Below the pieces are notes generated by a model. The model was not told the origin of the DNA and did no database searches. It worked only from the letters and a program-made list of their open reading frames with translations. This document shows positions 33,915 through 42,357 of a DNA stretch of 64,000 nucleotides, in pieces. Made by a program: the position numbers and the translations under genes. Numbering within the stretch: position 1 is the first letter of the stretch; each line of letters starts with the position of its first letter. The stretch covers positions 13,425,193-13,489,192 of the forward strand of contig CM037795.1 in assembly GCA_021229015.1 (NCBI GenBank). Direction: 5' to 3'. This stretch comes from Solen grandis. Lineage: Eukaryota; Mollusca; Bivalvia; Adapedonta; Solenidae.

Positions 33915-34178
33915 ATGTCTGAACAAAACCTCTGGTTCGAAAAGTGTGGTGTGTGTTTAGAGGAGAGGGAGGAGGATATATATCACATAAACCAGTGTCA
34001 ATGTCAGGACATTGTATGCGTCAGATGCTTCGCACGGCTTCAAAAGTGCCCGTTTTGTAGGGCACCCTATCAAGTGTATGCCTGGCCTGCCTGTGTTTTC
34101 GCTAAACATGGGCCTACAGTGCGCTCAGCCTATTATGGCATATGGTTTGACCCTGATTATTCAGAGTTAGTAGGGTGA
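33915..34178 (+). CDS. Small RING-finger protein
   Basis: 87 residues, almost entirely a RING domain: CGVC (about 13-16), QCQC (about 29-32), CVRC (about 37-40) and CPFC (about 47-50). The position usually held by His in C3HC4 RINGs is Cys, so it is an all-cysteine form. RING proteins usually recruit an E2 for ubiquitin transfer. Viral and transposon RINGs often act on host regulators, but a target cannot be read here. It is one of only two plus-strand genes in the element, has its own TATA box, and carries a histone-type stem-loop 34 nt after the stop. Confidence 0.85.
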   Translation: MSEQNLWFEKCGVCLEEREEDIYHINQCQCQDIVCVRCFARLQKCPFCRAPYQVYAWPACVFAKHGPTVRSAYYGIWFDPDYSELVG

Positions 34179-34212
34179 CTCCGAGTAATTCAGGATCACA
34201 AAAACCAAATAC

Positions 34213-34228
34213 GGCCCTTTTCAGGGCC
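34213..34228 (+). terminator. Histone-type 3' stem-loop, RING gene
   Basis: GGCCCTTTTCAGGGCC on the plus strand, preceded by 'CCAAATAC' and followed by 'ATCAAAC'. A purine element 'CGAGAGGGAA' lies about 13 nt later. This copy lies outside the terminal repeats and is more diverged in flanks, yet the hairpin is unchanged. Confidence 0.75.
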
Positions 34229-34309
34229 ATCAAACTATATTCGAGAGGGAATATATCACAATTGTTAATGTGTAAGATAAACAACAAGAAATCAAATCAG
34301 TTTTAGCCT

Positions 34310-34315
34310 TTTATT
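34310..34315 (-). terminator. Polyadenylation signal for the structural gene cluster
   Basis: AATAAA on the minus strand, about 95 nt downstream of the protease stop. It contrasts with the stem-loops used by the accessory genes. Confidence 0.55.
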
Positions 34316-34409
34316 GAACTCTATGAACATTGCAAACAAAATATAAACAAACAATATGAACAAACAATATGAACAATGCAAACACTATGAACAACAAGTA
34401 CATAACACT

Positions 34410-35009
34410 TTAATGAAAGTAGAATGGGTCCAAACTATTCGTCAGTAATTCAAAACACGCACGACCATCTCCAAACTTTGGTGGATGTTTAGCTGTGCAT
34501 GTTTGTTGGTGCTGATTACACACTTGTCTTCTTGCACGTTTGTACAGTTCTGAATAGTTCTGGTAAAACCAACATCCCACATTGGAATCGTTCAAATTGA
34601 AGTGAGGTTGATCCTCTGTCCGGAATTTAGCTCTAAACACCCGTGTTAAATCACATCCTCGAACAAGAAAATGCAAAGCAAACAAACAATATGCTCCACA
34701 CACAAACGTGTTGTATCCTTGAAGTCTCATGAGATTCCATGTATAGGGTCCATGTCTTTCCAAGAAACGTTGAATGTCACAATGGAGTGGGTTTTGTCCA
34801 TACGAATCAAAGTAGTAAGTCGATTTATCGTTGAAAAACACAACCACCCAATGTTCACCAGGTTGAGTCGAATTGTGGGTATTCACTATGTAAGCTTTTA
34901 CAGTCTCTGGTCTACGTTGTGGTAGTTGATCTTTAGCACATACCACGGCATTCAAGGGAGCTAGAATTGGTGAATGATCCAAAATATACTGCAACTCAAT
35001 CGTTTCCAT
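34410..35009 (-). CDS. Adenain-like cysteine protease (PRO)
   Basis: Clan CE (adenovirus protease/Ulp1) fold. Numbering from an in-frame Met 14 residues upstream, the catalytic set is His67 (GEHWVV), Asp82 (YYFDSYG), Gln111 (LQGYN) and Cys118 (FVCGAYC). The order and spacing fit adenain. METIELQYIL at 35009 is preferred as start because it overlaps the upstream gene less. In adenoviruses and Polintons this enzyme cleaves virion precursors during maturation. It follows the 150-aa gene with a 14-base overlap and ends the structural cluster, before the AATAAA signal. Confidence 0.93.
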   Translation of the reverse strand: METIELQYILDHSPILAPLNAVVCAKDQLPQRRPETVKAYIVNTHNSTQPGEHWVVVFFNDKSTYYFDSYGQNPLHCDIQRFLERHGPYTWNLMRLQGYNTFVCGAYCLFALHFLVRGCDLTRVFRAKFRTEDQPHFNLNDSNVGCWFYQNYSELYKRARRQVCNQHQQTCTAKHPPKFGDGRACFELLTNSLDPFYFH

Positions 35010-35448
35010 TTTCCCAATCTTGTTTAATGCGTCCTGCCCATTCGCACTCAAAAGCTTCCAATGGTGTGATCTTGTTCGTATCTACACTAGCCTTTATATT
35101 TGCCCACATCTGATAAGCATCAGCTTTCTCAGCGCGTGTGAGATCCATGTTTTGTAGTTCAGCGTACCATCTTTCCATCACTTGATACATGTCCAGTTTT
35201 TTTAATGCACTGTTCAGAAACATCTCGACCCACTCACTTTTACTGCTAAACAAACATATGGGATGTTGGGTCTGACTGGGATGATCAACAATGCAACCAT
35301 AACAGTTTTCTTTCACGATATCAAAGAGGTGTGTCTGCAGTTCATGCACCACATGCTGGTTCAAACTCTTTACCATATCGTTTCGCCTATTCAAGTTGTA
35401 GATTTCTTCGTACAGTTGTTTGGCCAGCTGTTGTCCTGATTTGCTCAT
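34996..35448 (-). CDS. Polinton protein between protease and major capsid, unknown
   Basis: 150 residues, mostly helical. It has MSKSGQQLAKQLYEEIYNLN at the start and Cys/His residues in ENCYGCIVDHPSQ. I do not recognise a family. Tight placement between capsid and protease genes (2 bases after the major capsid stop side, 14-base overlap with the protease) suggests a virion assembly role, by position only. Confidence 0.65.
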   Translation of the reverse strand: MSKSGQQLAKQLYEEIYNLNRRNDMVKSLNQHVVHELQTHLFDIVKENCYGCIVDHPSQTQHPICLFSSKSEWVEMFLNSALKKLDMYQVMERWYAELQNMDLTRAEKADAYQMWANIKASVDTNKITPLEAFECEWAGRIKQDWENGND

Positions 35449-35450
35449 GG

Positions 35451-36755
35451 TTAATAGTCTGTGATGACTTCTCTGAACCCGTTAATCTCTATCTGACTGT
35501 CATATTCGGCATACACAATCACATTGATGGGGTCACCAAGAGCTGCACGAAACTGAAGCTCGATTCGCAAGTTTCCCGTTTTTATAGGATGCAGCTGTCC
35601 CTCTTCTGATCCTTGATCTGGCGTTAAGTCAATGCCCCACAGTGTGTACCCCTGCATGTAATCGTTCATTGTCAGACCCATGGAGCGGTTTAAACCGAGT
35701 GATCCCGTGGCTTGATGCAGGGACATGTATGATCTCAAAATTTCTCCTGTGGGAAAGTTAGGCTGGAACGGCAAGTTGTGTGTCGTCTTTCCGTCTACAC
35801 TGACTTCTAACTTAGACAAGTTGAAATGTTGAAAATCAAATGGGTTGGTTGCCAGATCACCGTTCATGTCTGTATTCTTTACCAGGCCCAGAATGATACG
35901 TTTGGGTAACTGTCCTTGAAATAAATGATCTTCGATCTTTGATCGCTGGCCTGCAGGAATGGTGAAAGTTTTTACCTCAGCTCGGCGAATTGGGATCTTC
36001 ATGCCATGTTGAGCGATGGTCTGGTTTAAGTTGTTGGCCACTACGGGTAACAGGTCAACAGTCCGAACATTGAATCCAGCTTGAATTAACTGGATTTTTG
36101 CCTCTTCTCCAAACAGGCAAAAACTGACTGGGTATCTGTTGAGTCGCAGTCTTATCTCTACACCATTGGGAAGGTACTTGTCTTGCAAACACAGATCTAA
36201 ATGCAGACGTCCGCACATTTCCAGAACACGACTCTGGTGGATACGTGTTCTTCTTTTTCTATATCCTTCATTACCTCCCGCAACTGTATGCGCTTGCATA
36301 TGACCCGCCGTGTCAGGACTCCACATTTCCGTAGCGTAGAGCTGTGTTGATTTACTGTCCCTAGAATAAGACAGCAAATTCTCAATGTAGGCCCGGTACG
36401 CATATGTGTCAGCATTATTGGTGATCAGTTTGTTGTTCAGGTACACATCAATACTGCTAAACAAGCTGTGGAAGAAATTATTTACTGTGGATGTTTCTCC
36501 ATCGGCAGCCAGATTAGTGCCATCAGGTTGGACTACTTTGACTTTCAGGTACAAGTAGCTCTGGTTGATATCAGTCCACTTTTCTGATTGAGCAGGAATT
36601 ACAAATTCAATGGGAGATGAATTGCTCAGTGCTGACACAGGATAATGTTCTGTCCACTGTGCATCTTGCATTGCTGTCATGGTAGGTGGGACATGTGTCA
36701 CATCAAGTTCAGTTTTGCTACTCTCACAAGAGCCGTGTTGCATCATGTTGTTCAA
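35451..36755 (-). CDS. Major capsid protein, double jelly-roll
   Basis: 434 residues. The N-terminal segment PIEFVIPAQSEKWTDINQSY, then VNNFFHSLFSSIDVYLNNKL, and a C-terminal LRIELQFRAALGDPINVIVY match the conserved blocks of Polinton/adintovirus hexon-like proteins. These form pseudo-hexameric trimers on icosahedral shells. Length is at the short end for the family, but both jelly-roll halves appear present and the frame is intact. It directly follows the pVI-like gene on the minus strand (stop to start with no gap). No TATA box is evident just upstream, so it is probably co-transcribed with the minor capsid gene. Confidence 0.9.
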   Translation of the reverse strand: MNNMMQHGSCESSKTELDVTHVPPTMTAMQDAQWTEHYPVSALSNSSPIEFVIPAQSEKWTDINQSYLYLKVKVVQPDGTNLAADGETSTVNNFFHSLFSSIDVYLNNKLITNNADTYAYRAYIENLLSYSRDSKSTQLYATEMWSPDTAGHMQAHTVAGGNEGYRKRRTRIHQSRVLEMCGRLHLDLCLQDKYLPNGVEIRLRLNRYPVSFCLFGEEAKIQLIQAGFNVRTVDLLPVVANNLNQTIAQHGMKIPIRRAEVKTFTIPAGQRSKIEDHLFQGQLPKRIILGLVKNTDMNGDLATNPFDFQHFNLSKLEVSVDGKTTHNLPFQPNFPTGEILRSYMSLHQATGSLGLNRSMGLTMNDYMQGYTLWGIDLTPDQGSEEGQLHPIKTGNLRIELQFRAALGDPINVIVYAEYDSQIEINGFREVITDY

Positions 36756-37112
36756 TCAAAAATATCTAACGGTCGTGATGAGATTTTTCTTTTTTTGTTG
36801 TGTCTCCTTGACGTGCTGGAAGCAGAATGATGTCGACGTTTGAAATCTCGAAGCTTTATACCTCTCAGAGTTTTCAGACCCACATCTTTCAACATCTTTC
36901 AACAATGTTTTACCCCGTTTCTTGATCACTGTCTTTACATTTTGGCCAGACAGAATATCTTTTACGGCTCCTATACCTTGTTTAAAGCCCTCTCTTTTCA
37001 GAGTCTTTAGTCCTGAGGTCACGATGGGTTTCATCATGGGTAAGATGTTGTTGAACATGGAGCCCAAACCATATCCGACTTGTCGAGCTTGACCACGGTA
37101 AACTGGAATCAT
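36756..37112 (-). CDS. pVI-like small virion protein
   Basis: 118 residues. The N-terminus IPVYRGQARQVGYGLGSMF resembles the 'VYxGxxxQxGxGxG' start of small proteins found between the capsid genes of Polintons and adintoviruses. These are compared with adenovirus pVI, a membrane-active maturation substrate. A basic C-terminal region follows (KKRGK, TQQKKKN). The ATG overlaps the TGA of the minor capsid gene (ATGA). The pVI comparison is by position and motif only. Confidence 0.7.
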   Translation of the reverse strand: MIPVYRGQARQVGYGLGSMFNNILPMMKPIVTSGLKTLKREGFKQGIGAVKDILSGQNVKTVIKKRGKTLLKDVERCGSENSERYKASRFQTSTSFCFQHVKETQQKKKNLITTVRYF

Positions 37113-37951
37113 CGTGTCTTTCTTTTAAAATGAAGCTTCACCATCGACTTCCCGTGAGTGAAATGAACTGATTCCCCTGTGTCACCGGTTATATTGATAC
37201 TGATCTCTTTGAAATATGATCTGCTGACAGGTATGTAGTGTAGATTTAGAAATTCAAAGTGCATGTGTGGATTAGCCCCTGCTTTTGTTTTTGTGGCAAA
37301 TGGCACAACGCGTAAAATGGGTGCTTCGACATCCCCTATCAAAGTGTGTTCTGCCAGATCGGTATATACAAACAAATGGTTCATCTTCGTGAAGAGGTCC
37401 ACACCGTACTTGAATCTGCTGTTGTCTCTGTCCGGAAACACCACAGTACTTCCCTCTCCTCCAAGTTTCGTAAGGAGGATTGGATGAAGTTCCAAGCCGA
37501 TCTTTGATCCAGTATTACCGGTAAACTTGACACGTTTTGACAAGCCGGAAAAATCAAGTCCAAATGTGAGGTTTCTTTGAGTTAAAATTGTCTTAGTGGC
37601 TTGTTTAATAGCCTTGTCCATTTCGTCAGTGAGATGTTGTGGTGACGCATAGATGCCTGCAGGAATGCAAAGGGGTAATGCCCATTTTTTGCCTTCTAAT
37701 TCACACCCGTTTTTCACTTGTGAAAAGGCTGCCGCCAGTTCTGGATCTTTAGTCACGATGTAGAATTTTCCTTCCTCCTCTTCAATGTTTCTGACTTGTG
37801 TGGGAACGATCATTTCCACGAGAGCAACTTCCCAATTTTGTTTGTCGACATCAATGGTTTTTGTCAGCTTGGTTCTAAAACAGCATTGTGTGTTGTTTGG
37901 GTACAATGCCATCGAACTATCACTGATGAGAGTGATGTAGAAAGAATTCAT
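37109..37951 (-). CDS. Minor capsid (penton) protein, single jelly-roll
   Basis: 280 residues. The start MNSFYITLISDSSMALYPNN and the following KTIDVDKQNWEVALVEM block are the signature of Polinton penton proteins (a short strand, then 'DLxxxWEVALxE'). The middle has predicted beta segments, and the end is basic (HFKRKTR). Penton proteins fill the five-fold vertices. The start overlaps the 82-aa gene (ATGA) and the stop overlaps the pVI-like gene (ATGA), indicating a compact late unit. Confidence 0.88.
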   Translation of the reverse strand: MNSFYITLISDSSMALYPNNTQCCFRTKLTKTIDVDKQNWEVALVEMIVPTQVRNIEEEEGKFYIVTKDPELAAAFSQVKNGCELEGKKWALPLCIPAGIYASPQHLTDEMDKAIKQATKTILTQRNLTFGLDFSGLSKRVKFTGNTGSKIGLELHPILLTKLGGEGSTVVFPDRDNSRFKYGVDLFTKMNHLFVYTDLAEHTLIGDVEAPILRVVPFATKTKAGANPHMHFEFLNLHYIPVSRSYFKEISINITGDTGESVHFTHGKSMVKLHFKRKTR

Positions 37952-38196
37952 GATTTCTTAAATTTTAAACTTGGGTTTGGAAGAATGTATCCGATAGAAG
38001 TACTCATCAGCAGCAACCAAAGTTCACGATCTGGACTGTTGAGACACAGGTTCACTAATGACACGATGACAATGATAAAGATGATCACAATCTGTGTCAA
38101 GAAAGTGATTCTGTTGTTTGGTACCTCACTTTTTCCTGTCTGTATACTGTTGTCTACCTGAACACTGCTGGTATCGGACTGAGACATGCTGTTCAT
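37948..38196 (-). CDS. Small membrane protein
   Basis: 82 residues. A polar N-terminus of about 28 residues precedes a strong hydrophobic segment FLTQIVIIFIIVIVSLVNLC (about 30-49) and a second, weaker one (LWLLLMSTSIGYILP). No family recognised. A small transmembrane frame in this position, between integrase and penton, is common in Polintons. Two TATAAA hexamers sit at 38201-38213, close to the ATG. Confidence 0.65.
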   Translation of the reverse strand: MNSMSQSDTSSVQVDNSIQTGKSEVPNNRITFLTQIVIIFIIVIVSLVNLCLNSPDRELWLLLMSTSIGYILPNPSLKFKKS

Positions 38197-38208
38197 GACG
38201 TTTATACT

Positions 38209-39303
38209 TTATACTAAATGCGATTTTGGAATCCAACTGTTAAACTTTTTAGGATATCCAAGCCACTTGACTTTCACTTCTTGAAAAGTTTTACCGCCTA
38301 CACGCCTTGTACGCCGATCAAGAACTGATTCCACTTCGTATAGCTCATCATCTTTTATATGTTGAATTTCATCCCTGTAGAAGGATCCGGCGATAGTTTC
38401 TCCAGCCAAGTCTTCCAGTTTTACGGTCAATGGATGTGTTCTGTTGATGCGAACCACTTTGAACAATTCCACTGTCCAGTTGGGTAGATAGCCTTTGGCA
38501 AATGTTTGCTTGGTTTTATTGATGCGCACTATATCACCCACTTTCAAATCAGTTGATTTCTTTTTTTTCTTTTGATGGTTGCCATATAATGTCTTGGTGA
38601 CTTCATGCTCATTTTCTCTAGACACAGATGCAGGGGTACGTCCGATGCTTCGATGAAAACGATGATTGTAGCCATGTACCAATAGTTGCAGTACATCCAC
38701 ATAATGACGGGTCTTGTGATGAGTAAAATATTTCCACATTCTTGATTTAAGCGTACGTTGAAAACGTTCAACAATACTCGCTTTAGTTTCTGGGTTTTCA
38801 GACGTGAAGAAATGAATGTCATGCTTGTCTAGAAACTTCTGAAAGTCTTTGTTAAAAAATTCTCGGCCTTTGTCTGTTTGCAAAGAGAGCGGTTTTCGGC
38901 CTTCTTTTAGAATAGACTGAAAGGCTTGGATGAGCGTCTTTCCAGTTTTGTCAATGATGGGTATTACCCAAGCATATTTTGAAAACACATCAATGACACA
39001 TAGTAAGTAGCGATATGGTGAATTCTCTTTGTACATACGTTGCATATCTGCGAGATCAGCTTGCCATTGATGATCGATACCTCCTACCACAGTCTGTCGA
39101 CGTCGAAATTTTCGTCGTATTGTTTTATGCAACGTGTAGGTTCTTTGACTTCTCAACCAGTCTCGTACATCCTCTAAAGTGATAGATTTCAACTGTTTTT
39201 TCGCTGCCTTGTAGAGTCCCTGAATTCCTCCAAAACTCGTAGGAATATCAGTATCATAGTACAGGTGACGAAGTAACGTGTCCTTCTTTAGTAGGCGTCC
39301 CAT
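38209..39303 (-). CDS. Integrase with C-terminal chromodomain (INT)
   Basis: 364 residues of retroviral-type (rve) integrase. The catalytic triad is Asp83 (QADLADM), Asp144 (LQTDKGREF) and Glu179 (SIVERF); 34 residues separate the last two. The SH3-like region around DLKVGDIVRINKT (about 252-264) is followed by a chromodomain (about 321-364, YEVESVLDRR ... VKWLGYPKKFNSWIP). Integrase joins Polinton ends to target DNA and makes 6-bp duplications, as seen here. The chromodomain may bias insertion to marked chromatin. The frame is intact. Confidence 0.95.
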   Translation of the reverse strand: MGRLLKKDTLLRHLYYDTDIPTSFGGIQGLYKAAKKQLKSITLEDVRDWLRSQRTYTLHKTIRRKFRRRQTVVGGIDHQWQADLADMQRMYKENSPYRYLLCVIDVFSKYAWVIPIIDKTGKTLIQAFQSILKEGRKPLSLQTDKGREFFNKDFQKFLDKHDIHFFTSENPETKASIVERFQRTLKSRMWKYFTHHKTRHYVDVLQLLVHGYNHRFHRSIGRTPASVSRENEHEVTKTLYGNHQKKKKKSTDLKVGDIVRINKTKQTFAKGYLPNWTVELFKVVRINRTHPLTVKLEDLAGETIAGSFYRDEIQHIKDDELYEVESVLDRRTRRVGGKTFQEVKVKWLGYPKKFNSWIPKSHLV

Positions 39304-40022
39304 GACGAATGGGCTAATATCTCCTCGGGTTCTTCCTTTTTAATAGGTTTTCGTTTCTTTGATGTAGGTGCGTGGGCAAAACTATCATAAAATTCATCCT
39401 CCTCCTCTTCTTCTTCTTCATCATCATCTGGTCTTTGTATGAAATTCCATCGACGTTTATTGCCCACGACTTCTTGTGGGATGTTGACCTCTTTCAGTCC
39501 CCTAGAAAATTGTTCCCATCCTCGTGGATTTGACCCTTTCCGCTGTCGAAGTACATCATTGACCAGATCAATAATATTTGAACCTTCAGCGGGTTTTCCA
39601 TCATATTCTAACAGGCCATGTTCATCCCAACTTAAGTGAGGATGGTCTTTCAGCATGTTTAACAAGAGAGTAGCCTTTCGCCGCATGGTCGTTGGAACAC
39701 TGTCTAGAATTTGATCTTTCAAGGTCATCGGTTTTTCCTCTTTCTTTTCAGTCACTGTACTTGTTGTTTTCTCAGCCATGTGTGGTCTGAAGGGTTTGAG
39801 TGCTTTTTTATGTGACACTTGAAAGCGATGTAATACTTCTCCAAATTGTTGTGCTTTTTCTGACTCAGACAATTGATTGTCGTCAAGAACTTGATTCATT
39901 TCTTTCTGTAATGATGAAGTCTGACTCACTTGAGGGGATGGGGGTAACCGAGGTCGTTGTTCTTTCTTCCATCGATTCATCTCTTCCAACAACCGAACTG
40001 GAACATAGGCCATCTTCTTCAT
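39288..40022 (-). CDS. Conserved-type Polinton protein with acidic tract, unknown
   Basis: 244 residues. The start region AYVPVRLLEEMNRWK and the block GLLEYDGKPAEGSNIIDLVN then VLRQRKGSNPRGWEQF resemble a protein I associate with invertebrate Polintons, function unknown. Near the C-terminus, a Glu/Asp run (about 203-214) is followed by KKRKPIKKE, a likely nuclear signal. The ATG overlaps the previous TGA (ATGA at 40019-40022). It overlaps the integrase by 16 bases. Confidence 0.65.
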   Translation of the reverse strand: MKKMAYVPVRLLEEMNRWKKEQRPRLPPSPQVSQTSSLQKEMNQVLDDNQLSESEKAQQFGEVLHRFQVSHKKALKPFRPHMAEKTTSTVTEKKEEKPMTLKDQILDSVPTTMRRKATLLLNMLKDHPHLSWDEHGLLEYDGKPAEGSNIIDLVNDVLRQRKGSNPRGWEQFSRGLKEVNIPQEVVGNKRRWNFIQRPDDDEEEEEEEDEFYDSFAHAPTSKKRKPIKKEEPEEILAHSSWDAY

Positions 40023-40375
40023 ATTTTCCGAATGATTTCACCAGCAAGAGGTATAATTGATTTGGCTAAGAGTGGTGCAAGTGCCAGCAGGGGTAGAAAA
40101 CCACCTTTCTGATTGAGAATGATTTTCTTTTTTCGAACTGATACTTTCTTGGTCGCTAACTGTCGGAGCTGTTGTCTCTTAGAATGCAATCGACGCTTCT
40201 GAGCCTCCGACGGTGGTACATTGCCTTTTAAAATGTTGTGACAACATTCAGCAATACAATCTACCAATTCTTTTGGTGCTTCTTGAATAATCTTCTTTCG
40301 AAATTTGGGCGAGGCTTCTGTCAAAGCAAGCAACATTTTGCCATGTTTGCGAACGAGTGGTTGTTTGCGCTTCAT
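40019..40375 (-). CDS. Small basic core-type protein (pX/mu-like)
   Basis: 118 residues, highly basic. Key parts are LRQLATKKVSVRKKKIILNQ then KGGFLPLLALAPLLAKSIIP, a hydrophobic tail. This 'LRxLAxKK...KKK..L.QKGGFL' pattern is common in invertebrate Polintons and is thought to be a virion core or precursor protein. TATAAAT lies 37-42 nt upstream (40412-40417), inside the end of the preceding gene region. It shares its core motif with the neighbouring 302-aa protein. Confidence 0.7.
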   Translation of the reverse strand: MKRKQPLVRKHGKMLLALTEASPKFRKKIIQEAPKELVDCIAECCHNILKGNVPPSEAQKRRLHSKRQQLRQLATKKVSVRKKKIILNQKGGFLPLLALAPLLAKSIIPLAGEIIRKI

Positions 40376-40408
40376 GATGACAAATGATGATGAAATGTTT
40401 GGTCTCTT

Positions 40409-40534
40409 TTATTTATACCACTGTTGAAGGGCTTGTAAAGCGATATTGCAAGCACTACTCAGTGGTCCTGAATTTCTCATCGCAGTAACGGCAGTAGGTA
40501 ATGGGGAATGGAGACTTGGGATTGGTGAAAATCT

Positions 40535-40566
<32 letters not shown>

Positions 40567-41317
40567 GCCCACTTGAAGAATTGGAAAGGTCAAACAATTG
40601 TCGTCGAACTGTAGGGTTTGGTGAAACCGTCATTGATCCTTGTGGTGTAGCCAACCCAGACCTCATCGAACTTCTGTTAGAACGGGGAGTAGATGAGGTC
40701 AGTGGAGAGAATTGGGCCACAAGTGGTGATGCTTTGGATGTTGTCCCTGATGTAACATCACGTCGAATCAGTATGGGGGACACTTTTGGTGTTCCAGTTG
40801 ATACAGAGCGTTTTCTTCTTACAGTGACAAATCGATCATGAGGCAATGTCTGCTTCTTCCTTGTTTGTTTCCTTACTGGTGACTTGCGTTTGGTTGGCTG
40901 TTTTCGTGGTTGTTGTCGTGACCGTTTCCTGGCTGGTGACTTTCGTTTGGGTGGTTGTTTTCTTGCTACTGGACCAAATTTTCTCACAGCTTTGGTCCCG
41001 TTCCATCGAAGCAGTGTACGAATGATGGTGCCCCCAAGGAAACCTCCACCGCCAGGTTTTAAAATAAGTTGTCGTTTTGTGGTCAGATCCACATGTTGAT
41101 CAGCTAACTGTCTTAAAATGTCTTTGTTGCGTTCCATAAAATTCATCGTCTGTTTTGGCACGGTTACTTTTTTCTCTAAGATGAGTCGTGCAGCTAAGGT
41201 GAACCATTTTACCATCTCTGTTAATCCTGATTCTACCAGCTCTTGTCGTTTCGTTGGGTTCTTTTCCCGACTCAACGATAATAGAGCTTTGATCACTGTA
41301 TGTGGTGTGTTTTCCAT
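40409..41317 (-). CDS. Large basic, Ser-rich core-type protein
   Basis: 302 residues. The first ~95 residues end ILRQLADQHVDLTTKRQLIL then KPGGGGFLGG, matching the LRQLA...GGFL core of the 118-aa neighbour. A protamine-like basic region (about 118-160) repeats KRKSPARK and KRKSPVRK. A Ser/Arg/Pro-rich tail contains a Ser run (about 253-263) encoded by a trinucleotide repeat (about 40535-40566). Nucleic-acid condensation in a virion, as for adenovirus core proteins, is inference. TATAAA sits 46-51 nt upstream of the ATG (41363-41368), overlapping the ATPase stop. Confidence 0.65.
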
Positions 41318-41363
41318 GGTAGGTGTATCCTTAATGATGATCGGGTGTCATGTTCCTGTCATT

Positions 41364-42014
41364 TTATACTGTAGTGTAGACGATCGGTCCTCGATCTTCA
41401 CCTGTTACCCACCGATGGAACACATCTGTTCTTAAACGATTCTGGTCGGGTGTTCTTGGATGAAAGTCAATGATAAGATATCCATGAGGTGTAGAGGTTG
41501 CATCTTGATACGCCATCACCAAATAGGATAGTTGTATTTGGTTCGCAAGTGTTTTGATCTGGCCTTTATCTCTTGTGTTTTGAAATAATACCATGTAGTG
41601 TGCATTCAAGCTGATGGTACGACTAGCCTTGGATTGTTGGAACATGTTTTGTGTGATGTAAATGACAGTGGCATTTCTATGGTGTCCCTTTCGCGTGAAC
41701 CATAATTTAATTTTCTCCTCATCTTTTTCTCCTAACATATCATCAAATATGACGAGGTGTGGTAAGGTTGTATCGTCTACTATCTCTTCATCATCCTCAG
41801 GGATACCCTGAATGAATTTGATAGCTTCACGTTCTTGTAACTGTGCGTAGGCACTTTGCCATTCTTTGTAACACCAGACGATGCGTTGTGGTACCACATG
41901 AAATAAATCGGTTTTGTACTCAATAAGTTTTTTTACAAATTGAGTTTTTCCTGAACCACTTGGCCCTGAGATGAAAACGTTACTAGGATGTTGAAAAAGT
42001 AAACTACTTTCCAT
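41364..42014 (-). CDS. A32/FtsK-HerA-like packaging ATPase (ATP)
   Basis: 216 residues from the preferred start MESSLLFQHP. Walker A is GPSGSGKT (17-24), Walker B LVIFDD (87-92), and a sensor-like VIYITQN (117-123) follows. The match is to poxvirus A32/Polinton genome-packaging ATPases, which drive DNA into preformed capsids. An in-frame Met 26 codons upstream (42092) exists, but the residues between are not family-like and TATAAA (42060-42065) lies there, so 42014 is chosen. Confidence 0.93.
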   Translation of the reverse strand: MESSLLFQHPSNVFISGPSGSGKTQFVKKLIEYKTDLFHVVPQRIVWCYKEWQSAYAQLQEREAIKFIQGIPEDDEEIVDDTTLPHLVIFDDMLGEKDEEKIKLWFTRKGHHRNATVIYITQNMFQQSKASRTISLNAHYMVLFQNTRDKGQIKTLANQIQLSYLVMAYQDATSTPHGYLIIDFHPRTPDQNRLRTDVFHRWVTGEDRGPIVYTTV

Positions 42015-42059
42015 GATGGTCCAAGAAATAATAACAGCATTGACATGACAACATTTTAT

Positions 42060-42065
42060 TTTATA
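42060..42065 (-). promoter_or_regulatory. TATA box of the ATPase gene
   Basis: TATAAA on the minus strand, 46-51 nt upstream of the ATG at 42014. It supports this start over the upstream Met. Confidence 0.5.
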
Positions 42066-42099
42066 CATCATAGCAAATAAACACTTGAACAAACATCAG

Positions 42100-42357
42100 T
42101 CAAAAATGTAAACTATGACACACATCATGAATCAGTCTTTCTTTATACATCATCCATTCCGGCAATATCATGGTATATCCCATAGCATTTAAAGCCATGC
42201 ACACTTCGTCAAACAGTTCCTCGGATTGTCTTAACGCCTGTTCTGATTGAATTCCAAGTACACGCACAGCCAACAACACAGCTCTACGCCATGGATTCCG
42301 AATTGGAGTTATGTTTTTTTCCTGTAGTGAAGTATTTCCCATGTTTTGACTTCTCAT
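42100..42357 (-). CDS. Small Polinton protein, unknown
   Basis: 85 residues, helical, with RNPWRRAVLLAVRVLGIQSE and an ILPEWMMYKERLIHDVCHSL end. No domain recognised. The ATG overlaps the stop of the F-box-like gene (ATGA at 42354-42357), supporting translation from a shared unit. Confidence 0.55.
   Translation of the reverse strand: MRSQNMGNTSLQEKNITPIRNPWRRAVLLAVRVLGIQSEQALRQSEELFDEVCMALNAMGYTMILPEWMMYKERLIHDVCHSLHF

Noticed and set aside
40446..40841. 131-codon plus-strand frame with Asp run
   Set aside because: It is the complement of the poly-Ser and Ser/Arg region of the 302-aa core-type gene.
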